NCBI GenBank assembly: GCA_016704425.1
Contig: JADJAC010000009.1
Coordinates: forward strand, 1 to 64,000
Reading direction: 5' to 3'
From: Sphingomonadales bacterium
GTDB taxonomy: Bacteria; Pseudomonadota; Alphaproteobacteria; Sphingomonadales; Sphingomonadaceae
Length of the DNA stretch: 64,000 bases
The notes beneath the pieces were generated by a model. The model saw only the letters and a program-made list of their open reading frames with translations, was not told the origin of the DNA and searched no databases. Shown here piece by piece: positions 25,876-35,555 of the stretch. The stretch's first letter is position 1; every line of letters begins with the position of its first letter. Both the position numbers and the translations under genes were made by a program.

Positions 25876-27375
25876 ATGACGAAATATGTTGGTGCGATAG
25901 ATCAGGGAACAACGAGCAGCCGCTTCATTGTGTTTGACCGGGCTGGCGCGATCATTTCCGTTGACCAGAAGGAACATGAGCAGATCATGCCGCGCCCAGG
26001 ATGGGTCGAGCATGACGCAAGTGAAATCTGGCGCAATACCAACAATGTCATTGCAGGCGCACTCTCCAAGGCAGGCCTGTCGTCCGCGGATCTTGTGGCA
26101 GTTGGCATCACCAACCAGCGAGAAACCAGCGTCGTTTGGAACCGCCACACCGGAGAGCCGATCCACAATGCGATCGTCTGGATGGATACGAGAACCGACC
26201 AGCTTGTGGCGGGGCTGAGCAGCGACGGCGGGCAGGACCGGCTTCGCGCAAAGACCGGCCTGCCGCTGGCGACCTATTTTTCAGGACTGAAGCTGCGTTG
26301 GCTGCTTGATACCGTTCCGGGCGCGCAAGCTGCTGCAGAGCAGGGCGACCTTCTGTTTGGCACTATGGACTGCTGGCTTACCTGGAAACTGACCGGCGGT
26401 AGCACGGGAGGAATTCACGTTACCGACGTGACAAACGCGTCGCGCACTCAAATGATGAATCTGGAAACCCTTGACTGGGATGAAGACATTCTTGCGCTGT
26501 TCAATGTGCCGCGCGCCTGCCTGCCCGCCATCCGATCATCAAGCGAAGTCTATGGCCATGCGACCGGCGTGCTTCAGGGAGTGCCGGTTTCCGGAATTCT
26601 GGGCGATCAGCAAGCCGCGCTGTTCGGTCAGGCGTGCCTGAACCCGGGCGAAGCAAAGAACACTTATGGCACGGGCTGCTTCATGCTGATGAACACTGGG
26701 GAACGCCCGTTTCCATCGACCTGCGGGCTGCTCACGACCCTTGGCTACAAGCTGGGCGACGCTCCTGCAATCTATGCGCTCGAAGGTTCGATCTCGATTG
26801 CCGGCGCGCTGGTTCAATGGCTACGAGACAATCTGGGCATCATAGCGCATGCCAGTGAAATCGAGGCGCTGGCCCGAACCGTCTCGGACAATGGCGATGT
26901 CTATTTCGTGCCGGCCTTTTCGGGCCTCTACGCGCCCCACTGGAAGGACAGTGCCCGCGGCGTCATTGCCGGCCTGACCCGTTTCGCAAACAAAGGCCAT
27001 ATCGCGCGCGCGGCCCTTGAAGCGACAGCATTCCAGACCCGCGAAGTCCTTGATGCCATGACAAAGGATTCCGGCGTCGCAATCAGCGAATTGCGAACCG
27101 ACGGCGGGATGGTCGTGAATGAATTGCTGATGCAGTTCCAGTCCGACATTCTCGGTGTGCCCGTGGTACGGCCAAAGGTGATTGAAACAACTGCATTGGG
27201 CGCAGCCTATGCCGCCGGACTTGCAGTGGGCTACTGGAATTCGACGCAGGATATTTCCGATAATTGGGGCGTGGACAAACGTTGGCACCCCATGATGGAT
27301 GAAATCAGCCGGGCCAGCCTTTATGCTTCGTGGAACAAGGCTGTTTCGCGATCGTTTGACTGGGTCAATCCGTAG
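25876..27375 (+). CDS. glpK: Glycerol kinase
   Basis: A 499-aa FGGY-family kinase that phosphorylates glycerol to glycerol 3-phosphate with ATP. Typical motifs are the N-terminal GAIDQGTTSSRFIVFD, the substrate-site WVEHDASEIW and GITNQRETSVVWNR, FGTMDCWLTWKLTGG, GDQQAALFGQ, and the C-terminal LRTDGGMVVNELLMQFQ. The length is normal. GGGAAG precedes the ATG. No glpF or glpD is next to it; the next gene is a PQQ alcohol dehydrogenase 117 bp downstream, which may share a role in alcohol or polyol use. Confidence 0.96.
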   Translation: MTKYVGAIDQGTTSSRFIVFDRAGAIISVDQKEHEQIMPRPGWVEHDASEIWRNTNNVIAGALSKAGLSSADLVAVGITNQRETSVVWNRHTGEPIHNAIVWMDTRTDQLVAGLSSDGGQDRLRAKTGLPLATYFSGLKLRWLLDTVPGAQAAAEQGDLLFGTMDCWLTWKLTGGSTGGIHVTDVTNASRTQMMNLETLDWDEDILALFNVPRACLPAIRSSSEVYGHATGVLQGVPVSGILGDQQAALFGQACLNPGEAKNTYGTGCFMLMNTGERPFPSTCGLLTTLGYKLGDAPAIYALEGSISIAGALVQWLRDNLGIIAHASEIEALARTVSDNGDVYFVPAFSGLYAPHWKDSARGVIAGLTRFANKGHIARAALEATAFQTREVLDAMTKDSGVAISELRTDGGMVVNELLMQFQSDILGVPVVRPKVIETTALGAAYAAGLAVGYWNSTQDISDNWGVDKRWHPMMDEISRASLYASWNKAVSRSFDWVNP

Positions 27376-27492
27376 CGTCATCCGCAGAACCCCTTCTCGG
27401 GGCCAAGGAATTGTGGACAAACCGGCTCTTCGAAGGCAGTTTCGCCGCGAATCCGGATGGTCAATCAGGCTGCCGGTGCGGGAGAGTGATGT

Positions 27493-29610
27493 ATGTTCAA
27501 GCGCTATGTCTTGGCTGGAGCGCTGATCCTTGGTGCAGCAAGCCTTTCAAGCTGCGGCCACAATGGAGGCAAGGGCGCCAAGGTCGATGATGCACGGTTG
27601 CTCGCTGCCGCAGATGACGGCGCGAACTGGATGACTTATGGCAGGACCTATGACGAGCAGCGCTTTTCTCCGCTCTCTGATGTGAACGACGCGAATGTCG
27701 GTCAGCTTGGCCTGGAATGGTTTTCCGACCTCGATACGGCGCGCGGACAGGAAGCGACGCCGATCGTCGTCGATGGTGTCATGTACATCACGACCGCATG
27801 GAGCATGGTGAAGGCCTATGACGCAGCCACCGGAAAGCCGCTTTGGTCCTATGACCCGCAAGTCCCCCGTTCGAAACTGGTCGATGTCTGTTGCGACGCC
27901 GTCAACCGCGGCGTCGCAGTCTATAAAGGCAAGGTTTATGTCGCGACACTCGACGGACGTCTGATCGCGCTCAACGCAGACGATGGCAAAGTCATCTGGA
28001 GCAAGCTGACGATCCCTGAAGGATCGCACATGGCGATCACTGGTGCCCCTCGCATCGTTAAAGGCAAAGTGTTGATCGGCAGCGCAGGCGCCGAATATAT
28101 CACTCGCGGATATCTGGCCGCCTATGATGCCGAAACCGGCAAGGAAGTGTGGCGCTTCTACACGGTTCCCGGCGACCCGTCGAAGCCCTTCGAAGGCAAA
28201 CATCTGGAAGCGGCATCCAAGACCTGGGCTCCTGACGCATGGAAGAATGGCGGCGGCGGCACTGTCTGGGATTCCATCACCTATGATCCCAAGACTGATC
28301 TTGTATTTTTCGGAACAGCCAATGCGGAACCCTGGAATCCTGCCGCACGCGGATCATCGGCTGGCGACAGCCTGTACACGGCATCAATCGTTGCAGTGAA
28401 GGCAGATACGGGCGAATATGTCTGGCATTTCCAGGAAACGCCTGAGGACCGCTGGGACTTTGATTCCAATCAGCAGATTATGGTGGCCGACATTCCGGTG
28501 AACGGCAAACCGCAACACGTGATCCTGCACGCGCCGAAGAACGGCTTTTTCTATACACTTGATGCCGCCACGGGAAAATTCATTTCAGGTAAGCCGTTTG
28601 CGACGATCAACTGGGCGTCAGGTCTGGATCCCGTTTCCGGAAAACCGATTGTCAATCCGGAAGCCAAGTATGAAATTACCGGCAAGCCTTGGGTCGGCAT
28701 GCCAGGCGCGATCGGCGCGCATAGCTGGACGCCGATGTCTTACAGCCCGAAGACGGGACTCGTCTACATTCCCGCCAATGAGACGGCGCAGATTTACAAG
28801 GCAGCGTCCAAGGACTGGAAGCCAGGCACCGTCGGGTTCCAGCTTGGACTGGACCTTGGCGGGCTTGAGGTTCCGGCAGACAAGGCAGTCCGGGCGGCAA
28901 CCGCAGCCGCATCGAATGGTTCGCTTGTCGCTTGGGATCCAGTTGCTGGCAAAGCCCGCTGGACAGTGAAATATCCGGGGCCCACGAACGGCGGCACACT
29001 GGCAACCGCAGGAAACCTTGTTTTTCAGGGAACAGCCGGCGGCGAGTTTCGCGCCTACACGGCCGATACAGGCAAACGGCTTTGGACTTTCCCGACGCAA
29101 ACCGGCGTCATCGCGGCTCCGATTACCTATTCGGTCAAGGGCGTGCAATATGTTGCGATTCTGGTCGGTTGGGGCGGCGTCTGGGATGTTTCGGCAGGTA
29201 TGCTTGTCAGCAAGTCGCGGATGACGCCGAATATCAGTCGGCTCCTAGTGTTCAAGCTTGGAGGCGCCAAGACGCTGCCGCCACCTCCGCCAGAAAACAA
29301 GCGCGTGCTTGATCCGCCACCGTTTATCGGAAAGCCAGAGCAGGTCACTGACGGTTCAAGCCACTATGGCAACAGTTGCAGTGTATGCCACGGGAACGCC
29401 GCCGTTGCTGGCAGCCTCAATCCGGATGTTCGGCATTCTGCGGCCCTTGGAAATGCGAAACTCTGGCAGCAGATCGTTCACGATGGTCTCCTGAAGGACA
29501 ACGGGATGGTTTCCTGGGCTGGCCAGTATTCGCCGGAGCAGATCGAAAATATCAGGCAATATGTGATCAAGCGGGCCAACGAGGACAAGGCGCTCGAAAG
29601 CGGCGGCTAG
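27493..29610 (+). CDS. PQQ-dependent quinohemoprotein alcohol dehydrogenase
   Basis: A 705-aa periplasmic enzyme that oxidises alcohols and passes electrons through a covalently bound heme. The start MFKRYVLAGALILGAASLSSC is a signal peptide with a lipobox-like LSSC. An eight-bladed propeller follows with repeated tryptophan-docking patterns, the rare vicinal disulfide CC (DVCCDAVNRG) near the PQQ site and the catalytic Asp region EDRWDFDSNQQ. The last ~100 residues form a cytochrome c domain with CSVCHG. This is the type II quinohemoprotein class. GGGAGAG precedes the ATG. A separate cytochrome partner gene is not seen. Confidence 0.93.
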   Translation: MFKRYVLAGALILGAASLSSCGHNGGKGAKVDDARLLAAADDGANWMTYGRTYDEQRFSPLSDVNDANVGQLGLEWFSDLDTARGQEATPIVVDGVMYITTAWSMVKAYDAATGKPLWSYDPQVPRSKLVDVCCDAVNRGVAVYKGKVYVATLDGRLIALNADDGKVIWSKLTIPEGSHMAITGAPRIVKGKVLIGSAGAEYITRGYLAAYDAETGKEVWRFYTVPGDPSKPFEGKHLEAASKTWAPDAWKNGGGGTVWDSITYDPKTDLVFFGTANAEPWNPAARGSSAGDSLYTASIVAVKADTGEYVWHFQETPEDRWDFDSNQQIMVADIPVNGKPQHVILHAPKNGFFYTLDAATGKFISGKPFATINWASGLDPVSGKPIVNPEAKYEITGKPWVGMPGAIGAHSWTPMSYSPKTGLVYIPANETAQIYKAASKDWKPGTVGFQLGLDLGGLEVPADKAVRAATAAASNGSLVAWDPVAGKARWTVKYPGPTNGGTLATAGNLVFQGTAGGEFRAYTADTGKRLWTFPTQTGVIAAPITYSVKGVQYVAILVGWGGVWDVSAGMLVSKSRMTPNISRLLVFKLGGAKTLPPPPPENKRVLDPPPFIGKPEQVTDGSSHYGNSCSVCHGNAAVAGSLNPDVRHSAALGNAKLWQQIVHDGLLKDNGMVSWAGQYSPEQIENIRQYVIKRANEDKALESGG

Positions 29611-29632
29611 TTTGTTCTTGTTTTGTTTCAAC

Positions 29633-29663
29633 ATTCGGGGCATGGTCGAAACATGCCCCGAAT
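29633..29663 (+). repeat. Perfect 12-bp inverted repeat spanning the start codon of the radical SAM gene
   Basis: ATTCGGGGCATG at 29633-29644 pairs exactly with CATGCCCCGAAT at 29652-29663 over a 7-base loop. The right arm contains the ATG at 29653. It may end the PQQ dehydrogenase transcript or hide the downstream start codon in the mRNA. Confidence 0.6.
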
Positions 29664-30738
29664 CGATCTGTCTGTTGCCACCTCCGGCCGGGGTGCGCCT
29701 GCCAACCGGACGCCGACACGCTTCAATCTGAAGGTTCGGGAACCGGACGGGCAATGGCTTGATGAAAAGGAAGCGATCGACGGAGCGGCTCCTCCGCTCA
29801 GGACAAGTGTAACAATCGAAAAGCCGCGTTCGATCATCAGCACAAATGCGTCTCCGGACATTCCATTCGAACATTCGATCAACCCCTATCGGGGATGCGA
29901 ACATGGCTGTATCTACTGCTATGCAAGGCCGACGCATGCTTTCCATGACTTGTCGCCTGGCCTGGATTTCGAGACCAAGCTCTTCGTGAAGCCGGATGCC
30001 GCGTCGTTGCTCAGGATAGCGCTGGGAAAGACGGGGTATAAGGCAAGTGCCATTGCTCTTGGCACCAATACCGATCCTTACCAACCCATAGAGGGTCGAT
30101 GGCGGATTACGCGACAGATTCTCGAAGTTCTTGCCGAGACCAGCCATGCCTGCACAATCACCACCAAGTCAGACCGGATCATCCGCGATCTGGACATTCT
30201 TGCGCCGATGGCGGCCAAACGCCTTGTTGCCGTCGCGCTGTCGGTCACCTCTCTTGATCCGGGAGTCCATCGCACGCTCGAACCGCGTGCGCCTCAACCC
30301 GAAAAGCGGCTGAAGGCCATTCGAGCCTTGGTCGATGCCGGCATTCCAACGCACATCAATGTCGCGCCGATCATCCCGGGCGTGACCGATCATGAAATCG
30401 AGGCTATTCTTGCCCGAGGCGCTGAATCCGGAGCCAGAACTGCCAGTTTCATTCCTGTCCGCCTGCCGCACGAAGTTGCGCCGCTTTTCCGCGACTGGCT
30501 CGATACCCATTATCCGGAACGGGCCGAAAGGGTCATGTCGCTCATCCGGTCGATCCGTCAGGAGCGTGCCAATGATCCGGATTTCTTCAGCCGTATGCGC
30601 GGCTCGGGGCCTTGGGCAGAAATGATCCGGACGCGGTTCCGCATTGCTTGCAAGAGACTGGGGCTCAACCGGGACCGGGTCGAACTGGACGAGACCCTGT
30701 TTCAGCCGCCCGAAGGTGCGCAGCTTCGCCTGTTCTGA
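29653..30738 (+). CDS. PA0069 family radical SAM protein
   Basis: A 361-aa radical SAM protein related to SplB-type enzymes. The iron-sulfur motif CEHGCIYC is preceded by SINPYRG, and IALGTNTDPYQPIE and TTKSDRI follow, as in the PA0069/COG1533 family. The [4Fe-4S] cluster cleaves SAM to a radical; the substrate of this family is unknown. The start at 29653 (MPRIDLSV) lies in a strong hairpin; a TTG at 29623 would start upstream of it. It ends back to back with the convergent DUF1330 gene. Confidence 0.88.
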   Translation: MPRIDLSVATSGRGAPANRTPTRFNLKVREPDGQWLDEKEAIDGAAPPLRTSVTIEKPRSIISTNASPDIPFEHSINPYRGCEHGCIYCYARPTHAFHDLSPGLDFETKLFVKPDAASLLRIALGKTGYKASAIALGTNTDPYQPIEGRWRITRQILEVLAETSHACTITTKSDRIIRDLDILAPMAAKRLVAVALSVTSLDPGVHRTLEPRAPQPEKRLKAIRALVDAGIPTHINVAPIIPGVTDHEIEAILARGAESGARTASFIPVRLPHEVAPLFRDWLDTHYPERAERVMSLIRSIRQERANDPDFFSRMRGSGPWAEMIRTRFRIACKRLGLNRDRVELDETLFQPPEGAQLRLF

Positions 30739-31179
30739 TCAGCCAAAGCTGTCGCTGTCGCCTTCTTGCGGACTAAACCGGATCAGGCGGCTCGTCAGGA
30801 CGGCAGCCTGCCGGTTGACGACAGCGTTTCGGTAGTCAGGATCTGTCACCATTTCCAGAAAGGCACCCGCGTTGGGATAGTAGGCAATGAACGCCATATC
30901 CCAATGCTTGTCGGTCGGGCCAATGACCATCGTTTCCATCCTGCCGCGCCAGACAATTGACCCGCCAACCCGAGTAAAAACGGACCCGCTCGTCCGTCCG
31001 TATTCGGCATAGGCCTGCCTGCCGGTAAGCCCCTTGTCCGCAAGTGAATGGCCAGACGGATAGGCGGCCTTGTCGCGGAATCTGAGCAGGTTCAGCATAT
31101 GGATCGGCGTATCGCGGGGCAGGGCCTTGAAGGCGTCGAAATTCTCGCGCGACGGATCGACGAACAGGTCTTCACTCAT
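30739..31179 (-). CDS. DUF1330 domain protein
   Basis: A 146-aa protein (MSEDLFVDPSRENFDAFKAL) with a ferredoxin-like dimeric alpha/beta fold signature: IHMLNLLRFRDKAAYP, RQAYAEYGRTSG and FIAYYPNAGAFLEMVTDPDY. DUF1330 proteins resemble stress-responsive alpha-beta barrels; their activity is undefined. The start at 31179 lies 1 bp after the acyl-CoA synthetase stop, so the two were one operon. Confidence 0.82.
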   Translation of the reverse strand: MSEDLFVDPSRENFDAFKALPRDTPIHMLNLLRFRDKAAYPSGHSLADKGLTGRQAYAEYGRTSGSVFTRVGGSIVWRGRMETMVIGPTDKHWDMAFIAYYPNAGAFLEMVTDPDYRNAVVNRQAAVLTSRLIRFSPQEGDSDSFG

Positions 31180-31180
31180 G

Positions 31181-32765
31181 TCAGGCCTCCAGCTTGAAAT
31201 CCTTGAACTGGGCACGCAGTGCGACCTTCTGGATCTTGCCTGTGCCTGTGTGCGGCAGTTCATCCACAAACAGGACGGCATCCGGCATCCACCACTTCGC
31301 GATCCGGTCTTTCAGGAATTCCTTTACGTCGGCTTCGCACAGATTGGCTCCCGGCTTGCGCACCACGACAAGGACGGGACGTTCGTCCCATTTGGGATGC
31401 GGAATGCCGATTGCACCCGCTTCCGCAACACCGGGGCAGCCGACGGCAATATTCTCAAGCTCGACCGAACTGATCCATTCGCCGCCGGACTTGATGACGT
31501 CTTTTGCCCTGTCGGTGATCTGCATTGTTCCGTCCGGATGGAGCACGGACACGTCGCCCGTGTCGAACCACTGACCATCTTCGGTCGCATCTGCGTCGGC
31601 CTTGAAGTAGCGCTTGATAACCCAGGGCCCTCAAATCTGGCAGTCGTCCCGATGTCTTGCCGTCGCGCGGCGCCACATCGCCATTGTCATCGACTACCCG
31701 CAATTCGACGCCAAATGGCACACGCCCCTGCTTGCAGACGACGTCGACGCGTTCGTCAAACGAAAGGTCATCCCAATTGGCGGTTGGTGCTCCCATTGTT
31801 CCGATCGGGGAGGTTTCGGTCATGCCCCAGGCATGGGCGACGCGAACGCCTTGCTTCATCAATCGCTCGATCATGGCACGTGGTGCCGCAGACCCGCCAA
31901 TTGTCACAAGCCTCAACTTGCCAAGCCCGGCACCTGTCGCATCAAGGTGCTGGAACATGGCAAGCCACACGGTCGGCACGCCAGCGGAATGCGTCACACC
32001 TTCGTCCAGCATCAGCTTGTGCAGCGTCGGCGCATCATTGGTCACACTGAAAACGAATTTCACACCGGCAGCAGCGCCCGCGAAGGGCAATCCCCAACTC
32101 GCCGCGTGGAACATCGGGACGACGGGCAAGAGCACGGACGTGGCAGACAGGTCAAAGACACCCGGCGCGACTTCTGCCATCGCATGAAGCATGGTCGACC
32201 GATGCTGATACAGGACGCCCTTGGGGTTGCCCGTTGTGCCGCTGGTATAGCACAGCATGCAGGGGTCTCGCTCATCACCCTGATGCCATTCGTAATGTCC
32301 ATCCTGCTTTGCCACGAACGCCGGATATCCTTCAGGGTCATCGAATACGATGAAATGTCTGATTGTCTTCAACTGGGGTTTCAGACGATCCACAAGACCC
32401 TGGAACTGCGCATCATAAAGCAGCACCTGATCCTCGGCATGGTTCATGATGTAGATCAGATCCTCATCGCACAACCGGGTGTTGATAGTGTGGATGACAC
32501 CGCCAAAGCCGATCGCACCATACCAGGTCGCGAGATGACGGTGGTGATTCATGGCCAGTGTTGCCACCCGATCCCCGGGCTTCAGGCCAATTGCAGCGAA
32601 TCCTTGCGCCAGTCGGCGCGCATCGCTTGCAACTCCTGTCCAATTGGTCTGCTCAATCGTGCCATCGGCCCAGCGTGTCAAAATCTCGCGATTGCCACAC
32701 TCGCGCGCGGCATGATCAATCAGGTGCGTAACCCTCAACGACCAATCCTGCATTCCTCCCAGCAT
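31181..32765 (-). pseudogene. Acyl-CoA synthetase (AMP-dependent ligase), frameshift plus stop codon
   Basis: Fatty-acid-type CoA ligase of the ANL superfamily. The 5' part (32765 to ~31640) has the AMP motif CYTSGTTGNPKGV, VPTVWLAMFQHLD and AWGMTETSP. The 3' part (to 31181) has WFDTGDVSVLHPDG, KDVIKSGGEWISS and the catalytic-lysine tail GKIQKVALR. Between them the frame is lost near 31640 by one extra base, and in the downstream frame the codon expected to be Arg (before GPWVIKRY) reads TGA at 31631-31633. Two lesions within about 12 bp argue for real inactivation. Confidence 0.88.
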
Positions 32766-32880
32766 GGAAGCTCCCATCTTGCCCTATTCGTTTGATCATA
32801 CCTTAGACTGGCGCGCGCCGGATGCAAAAGTGCAAAAACTTGTGCCTATGCGCTTTCGCCAAAGCGCCGGCGAGAGCCGC

Positions 32881-34404
32881 TCAATCGCCGGGCATTGGCG
32901 GGGCAACATCGAACGCGACCGTCAAACGCTCGCCTGCGTCAAAAGGCACGGTACCGTGCCACATTGTTGAGGGAAACATCACCAGCCGCCCAGGCCTGGG
33001 CTCGATCAGGCGCGTTGGCGAAATATCGAGGCCCAGACCTGCCTCGGGAGAACCAAGCGCGAGCCAGCCAGCGTTCGGGCTGTCATCGGGTCCGCGTTCC
33101 GGAAGTGCAACATAGAGTGCTGAGCTGATCCAGCCAGCCGGATGAATATGGTTGGCGTGAAAGCCCTTGCCCGCCAGCCGCACGGACCATGATCCGGCGA
33201 AGCGCACAGGCTGATCACGACGCGGACCAATCGTCGGATGGGTCGCGTCTCGCGGGGGAAGCCCGCTCACATAATCGGCAACAGCGCCGACAATGGCCGC
33301 ACGAAGTTGTCGGATTTCCGGTTCGATGCGCGCGAAGAGCGCACCATCTGTCTGGGTGCCACCCCGTACCGACTGATCAAGATGCTGACTGCGGGCGTGA
33401 TGCAACTTGCGGAGCAGGCCAGCAAGTTTCTCAAGCGGGGGTAGTTGCGGCGCGAGATCGACCACGCGCACCAATGCATCCTCTCCTTCCAGCCAGTCAG
33501 CGCGCGCATCTCCCAGCAACCGCCAGCAAAGCGATGCGTAGGGCCACACAAGTGCTTCGCCCGGTCGACCGATCCATCGATCGACGAGTGCAGCCGCTGC
33601 GTCCACATCGTCGTAGCGGAGGTGGTGACGAATGATCCGGACTGCAATTGTCGGATCGTCGCTGTTTTCAAAAGACGCGAACAGGCCGGCTGCTGCGTCC
33701 CGTTCTCCTGAGTCGGAGCGAATGACCGCTTCGTTGACAGCAAAGCGCGGGCCGTCTCCAATTGCCTTTCGCCCCTCAGCGATCACAGCAAGGGCTTCTT
33801 CATTCAGCCCCGCCTGCATCAGCGCGTGAATCAGCTGAACCCACAATGCCTCGCTTTGCGGGTTGGTCGAAATTGCCTGACGGAGAGAAGCAAATGATGC
33901 GCCACCCTCCCCCATCATCCAGCGCAACTGGACCAGATCGCGGTGCCCGAACAGCCAAAGCGGGTTGGCACCAACCGAACCGGCAAGGATCGAGAGTCCG
34001 GTCTCCGCCTGCCCTTCCGCAAACAGGGCTGCGGTCACGCCCAGCACAATATCTCCGTCATTTGGAGCAACCTTGCGCGCAGCAGCAAAGGCATCGACCG
34101 CAGGCAGTCCTGCCTCAAGCAATGTCTGTGCGCGGCCCTTGGCGATGCTGGCGTCGTGTGGCGCCAGAGCCGCCGCCTTGGCAAAAGCTTCGAGAGCGGA
34201 AACCCGATCATCGGCCGCGCGCTGCAGCAACGCCAACCACTGCCAGAGACGGGCATTGGTCCCATGCCGTCGAGCAGCCTGCGCGAGCACGTCAAGCGCC
34301 CGGTGTTCCTGCTGGTGCGAAAGGGCGAAGCTGGCCAAGGCTTCCAGCGCGGAGGCGTCATCCCCGTTGGCGCGCGCCGTATCCAGCAGGTTCTCCAGAG
34401 TCAC
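32881..34404 (-). CDS. TPR protein with C-terminal putative 2OG-Fe(II) oxygenase domain
   Basis: 507 aa. Residues ~1-290 are helical tetratricopeptide-like repeats rich in Ala and Leu. Residues ~380-500 carry a double-stranded beta-helix oxygenase of the putative 2OG-Fe(II) family: GSWSVRLAGKGFHANHIHP with the iron-ligand His, SSALYVALPE, and the distal RLVMFPSTMWHGTVPF with the second His. Such enzymes hydroxylate side chains using 2-oxoglutarate; the TPRs probably hold the protein substrate. The start overlaps the stop of the beta-hydroxylase gene by 4 bp (ATGA), so it is the last gene of the TonB receptor/sulfotransferase/hydroxylase cassette. Confidence 0.82.
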   Translation of the reverse strand: MTLENLLDTARANGDDASALEALASFALSHQQEHRALDVLAQAARRHGTNARLWQWLALLQRAADDRVSALEAFAKAAALAPHDASIAKGRAQTLLEAGLPAVDAFAAARKVAPNDGDIVLGVTAALFAEGQAETGLSILAGSVGANPLWLFGHRDLVQLRWMMGEGGASFASLRQAISTNPQSEALWVQLIHALMQAGLNEEALAVIAEGRKAIGDGPRFAVNEAVIRSDSGERDAAAGLFASFENSDDPTIAVRIIRHHLRYDDVDAAAALVDRWIGRPGEALVWPYASLCWRLLGDARADWLEGEDALVRVVDLAPQLPPLEKLAGLLRKLHHARSQHLDQSVRGGTQTDGALFARIEPEIRQLRAAIVGAVADYVSGLPPRDATHPTIGPRRDQPVRFAGSWSVRLAGKGFHANHIHPAGWISSALYVALPERGPDDSPNAGWLALGSPEAGLGLDISPTRLIEPRPGRLVMFPSTMWHGTVPFDAGERLTVAFDVAPPMPGD

Positions 34405-35555
34405 AAGCCCTGCACACTGTCACCGACATCCGCTTCCAGCAGCAGGCGGACGGCATCGCGTTCAACGGTACTCAAGCCGGGGTGCCAAATGTCGATGATG
34501 AAGACGACGCGGAGCTCGGCGCTCGGATTTGCGGCCTCATGCTCGATCGTGTCGTCAAACACAAAGGCCTTGCCTGCTTCCCAGAACCGCGTTTCCGCAC
34601 CGACACGGAACCAGCATCCTTCGGGCACGACCAGAGGCAGGTGGCAGACAAGCCTGGTGTTGTTCACCCCGACATGCGGGGGGATCAGGGCACCGGGTGC
34701 CAGAAGCGAGAACATCGCATTGGGCGAGCACCCGGCTATCCGAGGCTGGGGCAGGGTTTCGAGGAGCGCCATTGTCCTTGGGCAATGCCGCGCATTGGCT
34801 TCGATCCGCCGCCCATTTTGCCAAAGGTGGATCGCCGTCCAGTCGCGTGAATGGTTGAGGTCCCGCCACTGGTCGAGCGGCTCATGCTCGGCATATTGCA
34901 CATAGGGAACGAGTTCGGCCCGCTCGGCTGAAACGACCGTCTGAAACTCGGCAAGGATATCCGGGAAGGCGGCCTCGAGCGACGCCAGCCAGCCATGCGC
35001 CGATCGATCGTGGAATTCTCGCTCGATCAGGCCGGGAAAATGAAAATGCGTGGGTTCTGAATGCCAGACGCGCGTGCGGCGCAGGGCATTGTCCCGAAAG
35101 CGGTTGATACGGACGGCTTCATCTTCGTCAGCGACGGCGAGTGCGGAAGCCTGTGCCGCCTTCATCGCAGATTCGCGCTGGGCAACATAGGCGGCACTCA
35201 CCTGCTCGGCATGGTCGACCATCCGGGCGAGCTGGCCATCAACCGCCTTTGGACGCTGCGCCAGCGCATTCCCATAAGCCTCCCCGGCTTCCGGCCGGCC
35301 AAGACGTTCAGGATCGAGGCGCGGCTCATCAGCGCCATGAAATGGAGCGGTGCAAGAGCAAGCGAACGCTCGACTGCCGTCAGCGCAGCCTGAAGGTCAC
35401 CAGCCGCCCGGCACAGGAGAGGCAAGCTTAAGCCAGCGCCCGGCGTCTGGATCAGTCTTTACAAGCGCCGTGAGCACCGCGCGCGCGCCGACAAGATCGC
35501 CTGCCGCCGCTAAGGCATCGGCATGCCGCTCGCGCTCGTTTGCGTCAGTAGTCAT
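34401..35555 (-). pseudogene. TPR - aspartyl/asparaginyl beta-hydroxylase, with two frameshifts
   Basis: One gene read in three frames: start MTTDANERERHADALAAAG (35555 to ~35425), TPR segment AAGDLQAALTAVERSLALAP (to ~35285), then the catalytic region from MVDHAEQVS to 34401. The catalytic part has the beta-hydroxylase signature: PHVGVNNTRLVCHLPL, GCWFRVGAETRFWEAGKAF and FDDTIEHEAANPS, with the iron-ligand histidines. Each joint needs only a 1-2 base correction. The catalytic domain alone (35222-34401) is an intact 273-codon frame. The start overlaps the sulfotransferase stop by 11 bp. Read error or early decay are both possible. Confidence 0.8.
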
